A stretch of DNA of 64,000 nt from Brachionus rotundiformis (Eukaryota > Rotifera > Eurotatoria > Ploima > Brachionidae): NCBI GenBank assembly GCA_016802295.1, contig JAESIW010000207.1:637978-701977 (forward strand). Direction: 5' to 3'. Within the stretch, counting starts at the first letter, position 1. Every line of letters starts with the position of its first letter. The notes below the pieces were generated by a model that was not told where the DNA came from, searched no databases, and was given only the letters and a program-made list of their open reading frames with translations. Made by a program: the position numbers and the translations under genes. Below are positions 58,511 to 64,000 of this stretch, in pieces.

Positions 58511-58912
58511 AATTCTATGAATTTTAAACTAACCAAATTTTTGCTATTACCATTGGAAAAGTGTTTAAAAACATTTATCTTTTAGATTAAGAAATATTAA
58601 TTTCCAAAATTATCAATAAATAGTTCATTTAAAAAAGTTATTAAGAAAACCATGTTTAAACCTTAAAATAATAAATTAATGTTAATATAATTAAGCCTAG
58701 TAAAATAATAATTTGACTTAAATTTAAAATAAACTCGACATATTTTATGCTTAAATCATTTTTAAAAAACTTTAAAAATCGTAGCACTGTCTCATAATTA
58801 CACTTATACATAAAGTATTCAACCAAAGACCTTTGTTTACTCTTATCTATTTTTATCCAAGATATGAAACTCAATTAACAATTAAAGTAATAACTAAATT
58901 GAAAAATTAAAA
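58511..58912. other. Spacer upstream of WDR20
   Basis: AT-rich, no gene seen; likely WDR20 promoter and 5' UTR. Confidence 0.45.
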
Positions 58913-61900
58913 ATGACGACGTCACTAGCATCCTTGGTAGCCACGAGCTCTGTCCCGACCTCGTCAGGCGTCTCAGTGCCAAACGGCGCGACAAGCTGCT
59001 CAAGTCCCGTGCTGGACATCAGTGACTCAAGTTTGGAGATTAAGACCGAGTTTTACACTCGCGAAGGCCTTTGGAAACTGATTCCAGCACTTGAGTACGC
59101 CAGACAGTTCCAAAACACAAGCATAAACACCTCTTCGCCCAATTCAAATCAAGTCAATGTCACGTCCCAAGCTAACCAGAGCCTTCAGTCATCTACTGGC
59201 CAAAATAACACTGATCCAGTCAAAATAAACTTATATACTTTCAAAAAAAAGTTTATCTTTAAAGATTTTTATCTAAACTCAAAATCAAACAGGAAAAATC
59301 TGTGCCAAAGATGCTCTTCGATCCAAAGATCTAGCAGACTGAACAAGCTGGCCGAGTCGGACTGGGATGAGGACAACAATGATGTAATATTTAGTAATAT
59401 AGGTGAGAATTTGAACGAAACAGAGTCTGATAGCGAATTGGAAAAAGATTGCCATCAATGCAAGACCAATTTAAGTCGGCGCGATTCAGAGTCGAGCACA
59501 GACTCGTACAAAAAATACCAAAAACAATCTAATCAAATCCTAGAGTTAATGCTATTTAATTATGGTAGAGAAATATACACCTATGAGTCCGGTTATGTTA
59601 AAGTATTTGTACTTTGGGTGTTAATTTTTTATCTTTTAAAAATTTTTTTATGATTAGAATGATTTTAAAAATTTAGTAGATAAAAAAGCCTATAAAACTG
59701 TGATGTCAACTTGTCTAGATATAAATAAAGCAGCTACGGTATGCAATACGGTTTCTCTACAATTAAATAAAACAATGAATATAAGCTTATCTAACTCAGA
59801 GTTTGATAAAATTAGTTTTAGTACCACGCCATCTCAATTGTCATTGATAGTTGCTGCTGGCTTTAATAAAGGCGAAATTCATGTTTTTGATTTGTTTAAA
59901 AAAGATGCATCCATATTTTATAACAACCAGGTAAATCAATTAATTTGATTATTAAGTGTTTGTATTCTATTTTTTTACGTCAGATTGTCTTATTTATATT
60001 TTAGAATCAAATTAAAATTTTTTAAATGGTCAATGGTCATTACCGTAATGCCTTGCCCCCTAATGCATTGCACTTTAAACCAGAATTCTGGATTTTAATG
60101 CTGCATTTAACCCACTTTTTTTTCCAGATACGCTGCGACTGAAAATGCTGCAGTTAATGTCAAAATTTTGGTAAAAATGCCGCATTAAATATGTAAAAAA
60201 TATGTAAAAATAATCAAAATTAAAAAATAAAAAAAATTAAAATTAATAATAAAAAATTTTTATTATTTTTTACATATTTAATGCGGCATTTTTACCAAAA
60301 TTTTGACATTAACTGCAGCATTTTTAGTCGCAGCGTATCTGGAAAAAAAAGTGGGTTAAATGCATGCATTAAAATCCAGAATTCTGAAAATAAGTGCCGC
60401 GTTAGGGGCAAGGCATTACGGTAATTGAAATTTAAAAAAAAAGCTTTTAGCTTTTATCAATTTATCTATTAAGAATAAAGATTATTTTGAATATTCGAAA
60501 TAAAATCATTAGTCTAAATTAATTAAAATAGGTCTTTTAGTTCTGAGTTCTATTTTAGATGATTTTTTAAACTAGAAAGTAATGAATACCACAGTCTTGG
60601 TAAAAGGAAAATTAAATCTATCTAAAATACGGACTGGAAATCATCTTATGAAATTGGTATGCAAATACAAACAGCTGATAGTTGGTGTCAAAAAGGTTTA
60701 CCAAAGCGAATAAATCACTTTTCTTAAAGCTGAAAATAATTCTTTTACATTTGTTTAGTAATATAACCAAATTCTTTTTGTTGAAAAAATTTTTTGTGCA
60801 ATGAAGTCCAAAACCTCTGTAAAATAGATAAATAGTAAAATTGTAGTACCACAATTAAGTCTAAGAATTTCTCTTTTAATTGTTTAAAAATTACATTTTT
60901 GACTTAATAATTAATTTTATTAAATATTAAAATAAGTAAAATGATACAAAAAAAGCTTTAAGTAACATTATCCAAGCTACTAGAAGCTAAAGATCCAAGA
61001 GATATTTTTTTCCAGATTAAAAAATGGTCGGAAAACATTTTTTTTCAAAATAGCGTGACATGAATGGAAATAGCACCAGATTAGTCGCAAACTCCAACTC
61101 TTTTGTCAGGATATCGTAGCAATAGCTTTTAACTAATTAACTATTTTTTTGATAAGATTTCTTAAAGACCTCAGATCATTAATATAAATTTTAAAAAATA
61201 TATATTTAATAAAATTCAAGGTTAATTTTTTGGCTTGTGGATAAAGTGATACATTACAATGAAAGACAAAAAAGAGATAAAAAAATAAAAGATTTTTGCA
61301 ATTTTTGTAAGTAAAATTGAACCTATGAGTGACCATTACCATAAATAAGATCATTATCTTATTTATTAAAAAATAGTACACTTTAAAAGCTAAAAATAAA
61401 AATAAGCCAATCTAATATCTTAATCTGATATCTGTTATCTTCTTGAATAAATTAGTTTTATGTTTATAAATAATTTTTTTAAATTTTCATTTATAAAAAA
61501 AACATTTCTTAAAAAAATAAAAGATGCTTTTTTCAAAAATTAGGTACAATTTTGAACTTTTTTTAGCTTAAAAATACATTTATTTAAGTTAAAATTATTT
61601 AATATTGTTATAAAATTAATAAAAATTTTCTCATTTATAATTATATTATAGAAATTAGTCGATAAAACCAAAGTGACATGCATCAAGTGGTTACCTGATA
61701 GCATAAATCTATTTTTGGCTAGCTATTCGAGCGGCAATATTTACCTTTATGATGCCAACATACAAACCCAATCAAGCGTTGCGCCTGTCTTTACCAAAAT
61801 CTACCAAAACGAATCATTTTCAGTTTATACCAATAACTCTTCATCACAGCCATCGCCCAACACAACCCAAGTTCCCAATTCGAATAATGAACTGAATAAT

Positions 61901-63313
61901 AGCTCAAATTCTCTCGCCTCTCAGTCTTACCAATCCAGAAAGCTTGTTCTCACAAACTTCAGCCATCAGCAACAAACTCAAAATCCAAAAAATCCACTCT
62001 TAAAACTTAACATTGGCCAGGACCCAAACTATTTCAATTGTATCAACGAGTTCGAGTTCTCTCCATGCGGAAAGTACTTGGCCATTGTCAGTCAAGACGG
62101 CTATCTAAGAGTCTTTTCATTCCTCTACAACAACAATCAAGAAATGCAGTTTCAACTCAAGTGCTCGATGAAGAGCTATTTCGGCGGATTGCTGTGTGTA
62201 TCATGGTCACAAGATGGACGCTTGATAGCCACCGGTGGTGAAGATGACATGATAACGGTGTTCAATTTCACCGAAATGAAAGTTGCCTGTCGGGGACGCG
62301 GCCACTCTTCTTGGGTCAATTGTGTAGCTTTTGACCCTTGGGCAAAAATGTCCAGCATGAATTTTTTTTCCGAGCTGAATGAGGAATCGGATGGTGATGA
62401 TGATGTATCCGAAGTCGAAGACGAAATAACCAAGCAACAAGAGATGGAAAAAAAATTGGAAAAGCTGGAGATTCAGAAGAGAGCTAAGATAACAGCGCCT
62501 AAAAAGAGAACAATATCGACACTCAGTGATTTTAATACACAAAGCTTTACCCAAAATGCAAACAACATTTTTTACCGACTAGCTTCAGTTGGTCAAGACA
62601 ACCAATTGTGCTTTTGGGACATAACTGAAGATGCGCTGAAAGAAAAGCCAAGCAATAGATCACGGATTACTTCAATGATTCAGCAGTCTCAGTACCAGAT
62701 TTCAGTTCAGCCAGCGAATATTTCGAACCAAAGTGATGGATCAGTTAAGGAAAAAAATTCCTCTTCTTTGGTAAGCACAGCAAGGAACCTTTTTTTGACC
62801 AAATCAGCTCAGAGTGATAAAATTACGGATATTGAAGAGCACACAAGCACGCCCAAGTCATCCACTTTGACTGGCAGCTTTTTTAGAAAACACAAACGCA
62901 ATGCCAGTAACAACAGCACATCATCGCAAACCTTGGCTGCTGAGACCAAAAATAAAAATGTTAAAAATACACCTGTCTTAAATAGCTACAAGAAGTCTTC
63001 TAATCTATTTTCCAATTTAAATCCATCTGAAAATTCCACATCAAGTCCACACACTACCAACACTGAATTTTCATTCAGTTCATTTAATTCTAAAAAATCG
63101 CCCACTTGTCCAGTTAGTTCACCATTTAACCTGTGTCCAAAACTAGACGAGGTCCCTCTTATTGAACCATTGATTTGTAAGAGGATTTCGAATGAACGAT
63201 TGACCTCCATTGCTTTCAAAAAAGATAGTTTTCTTGTCGCTTCCCAGGATGGATTTGTAAATACTTGGTCAAGACCTGGAAAAGTAGATTCTGCAAAATG
63301 TGATTTAGATTGA
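58913..63313 (+). CDS. WDR20: WD-repeat protein 20, cofactor of USP12/USP46
   Basis: WDR20 binds and stimulates the deubiquitinases USP12 and USP46. Three exons, 58913-59602, 59658-59930 and 61652-63313, give 874 residues (human 569). Landmarks are EIKTEFYTREGLWKLIP, GRE-type NYGREIYTYESGYVK, KVTCIKWLPDS, ASYSSGNIYLYDA, EFSPCGKYLAIVSQDGYLRV, MKSYFGGLLCVSWSQDGRL, ATGGEDDMITVF, GHSSWVNCVAFDPW, SVGQDNQLCFWDITEDAL and, at the end, PLIEPLICKRIS...RLTSIAF and WSRPGKV. The beta-propeller core is therefore complete. The extra length is low-complexity: a Ser-rich N-terminus, an Asn/Gln/Ser insert before the propeller, an acidic stretch after the fourth repeat and a long Ser/Asn-rich loop. Intron 2 (1.72 kb) carries a fold-back transposon. 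Confidence 0.93.
60039..60425. mobile_element. Fold-back (long inverted repeat) non-autonomous transposon
   Basis: Two arms of about 150-165 bp are inverted copies of each other with a short AT-rich centre (about 60200-60270). The left end ATTACCGTAATGCCTTGCC is mirrored exactly at the right end (60405-60425). Identity along the arms looks above 85-90%, with a few changes and small indels. If the element starts at CCGTAATG, it is flanked by TA on each side, as for Tc1/mariner-type insertions. There is no coding capacity. It lies in the big intron of WDR20 and would form a long hairpin in the pre-mRNA. Confidence 0.8.
60426..61651 (+). other. Rest of WDR20 intron 2
   Basis: AT-rich intron sequence. 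A few patches (60590-60850, 61010-61130) are less AT-biased but show no frame or repeat I can name. The acceptor is TTATAG at 61646-61651. Confidence 0.6.
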
Positions 63314-63800
63314 TTTTATTATAATTTTTTTGCTTTTAGAATGTAAATTGCGGACGTTTTTCCAAAGTTTTGGATGATACTACATCGACTTGTCTATAAA
63401 AATAGTCTACCAAACTTAATGGCCTTATATGTTATCATTTTTAGCTAAGTTATTAGAATAATTCCAGGAAAATTTTTAAGAGATTTATAAGTGGCAAATA
63501 AAATTTTTAATCATTTTTTTTCACTTAATATAATTTTTATTATGTATTTTTTTGTTTTAATTGAAATTTGATTATAAGATCGAAAATAAAAGTTTTTTTT
63601 GTTAATTAAATAGTAAAATATTATGTAAGTAATTTTATTACCAGTAAAATATGGAAAAATTGAAATCCAACCAAGTGTTTTATAGAAATAAATATAATAA
63701 TATTAGTGTTCAATCGATACTCGCTCAATCATTCTTTTAATTCTCTCGTCTGGAATTACTAGCTAAATTAGAATCGTATCTTGTGGTGGAAAATCTTTTT
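63314..63800. other. 3' flank of WDR20
   Basis: AT-rich spacer with WDR20 3' UTR. No other gene seen. Confidence 0.45.
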
Positions 63801-63814
63801 GAGAAATGGTGAGT

Positions 63815-64000
63815 ATCGGTGTACCACAAGGATCCTTGAACCGAAATTTTTTAAATTATATTTCCAAAATCCATATTTGTTGTATGCAGATGACTTGAAA
63901 TTGATTGGTATAGTTAGTGATACAAAATTAATCTCTCAAGGATTACAGAGTGACTTGAACTTATTGAAAAATTTGTCAAAGATATTGGTATGGCCAACTG
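63815..64000 (+). pseudogene. LINE reverse transcriptase fragment at window edge
   Basis: The plus strand reads SIGVPQGS (RT motif), then loses the usual GPLLF segment to a small deletion, and resumes in another frame with PYLLYADDLKLIGIV and LQSDLNLLKNLSK, the YADD active-site region. It continues off the right end of the window. A broken jockey-like copy. Confidence 0.75.

Noticed and set aside
62176..62554. Minus-strand frames of 85 and 115 codons
   Set aside because: Antisense shadows of the conserved WDR20 propeller exon.
1..64000. CRISPR arrays, bacterial operons, tRNA or rRNA genes
   Set aside because: No regularly spaced repeats, no Shine-Dalgarno-led gene strings and no cloverleaf or rRNA-like segments were found; the spliced animal genes show a eukaryotic chromosome.

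Overview
This is nuclear DNA of a small, very AT-rich metazoan. The animal-type gene set (TSC2, BRAP, WDR20, Gemin2, NDUFB10, a Mesh-like NIDO/AMOP/VWD protein), mostly 45-65 nt introns with GT..AG ends, long AT-rich spacers and many decayed non-LTR retrotransposons would fit a rotifer such as Brachionus. That taxonomic guess is inference from composition and architecture only; no marker gene here proves it.

Layout. 1-7.7 kb is mobile-element territory: an almost intact 4.3-kb LINE (ORF1 plus endonuclease/reverse transcriptase) inserted in a Tc1/mariner-like relic and flanked by two identical ~353-bp direct repeats, followed by broken LINE pieces in both orientations. 7.9-17.7 kb (minus) is a complete ~19-exon tuberin gene (TSC2). 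18-25 kb holds a broken small reading frame, an intronless TALE-like homeobox gene (minus), a two-exon neuropeptide precursor with five YRLYG-KR units, and two LINE relics. 25.5-27.8 kb is a tail-to-tail pair, Gemin2 (+) and NDUFB10 (-). 28.5-33 kb has two orphan reading frames and a truncated Tc1-like transposase. 33.4-39.3 kb carries dCMP deaminase (-), mitochondrial ribosomal protein mL54 (+), a CD225/dispanin-like two-TM protein (-) and a large Mesh-like surface protein (+). 39.4-40.8 kb has two LINE 3' fragments facing each other. 42.7-45.3 kb is a divergent pair, a TTI2-like protein (-) and a second zinc deaminase (+). 46-50 kb has two more LINE fragments. 50.4-57.6 kb is a convergent pair, AP-1/AP-2 beta adaptin (+) and BRAP (-). 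58.9-63.3 kb is WDR20 (+), with a fold-back transposon in its large intron. The window ends in another LINE fragment.

There is no operon logic: the genes are independent housekeeping or signalling genes on both strands. Several relate functionally: TSC2 and TTI2 both act on the TOR/PIKK axis, NDUFB10 and mL54 are mitochondrial, DCTD and the second deaminase belong to nucleotide metabolism, and BRAP and WDR20 to the ubiquitin system. Exon models of TSC2, BRAP, AP-beta, Gemin2, NDUFB10, DCTD, mL54 and WDR20 were built by hand from splice sites and phase; every model closes in frame except one TSC2 junction near 16.14 kb.
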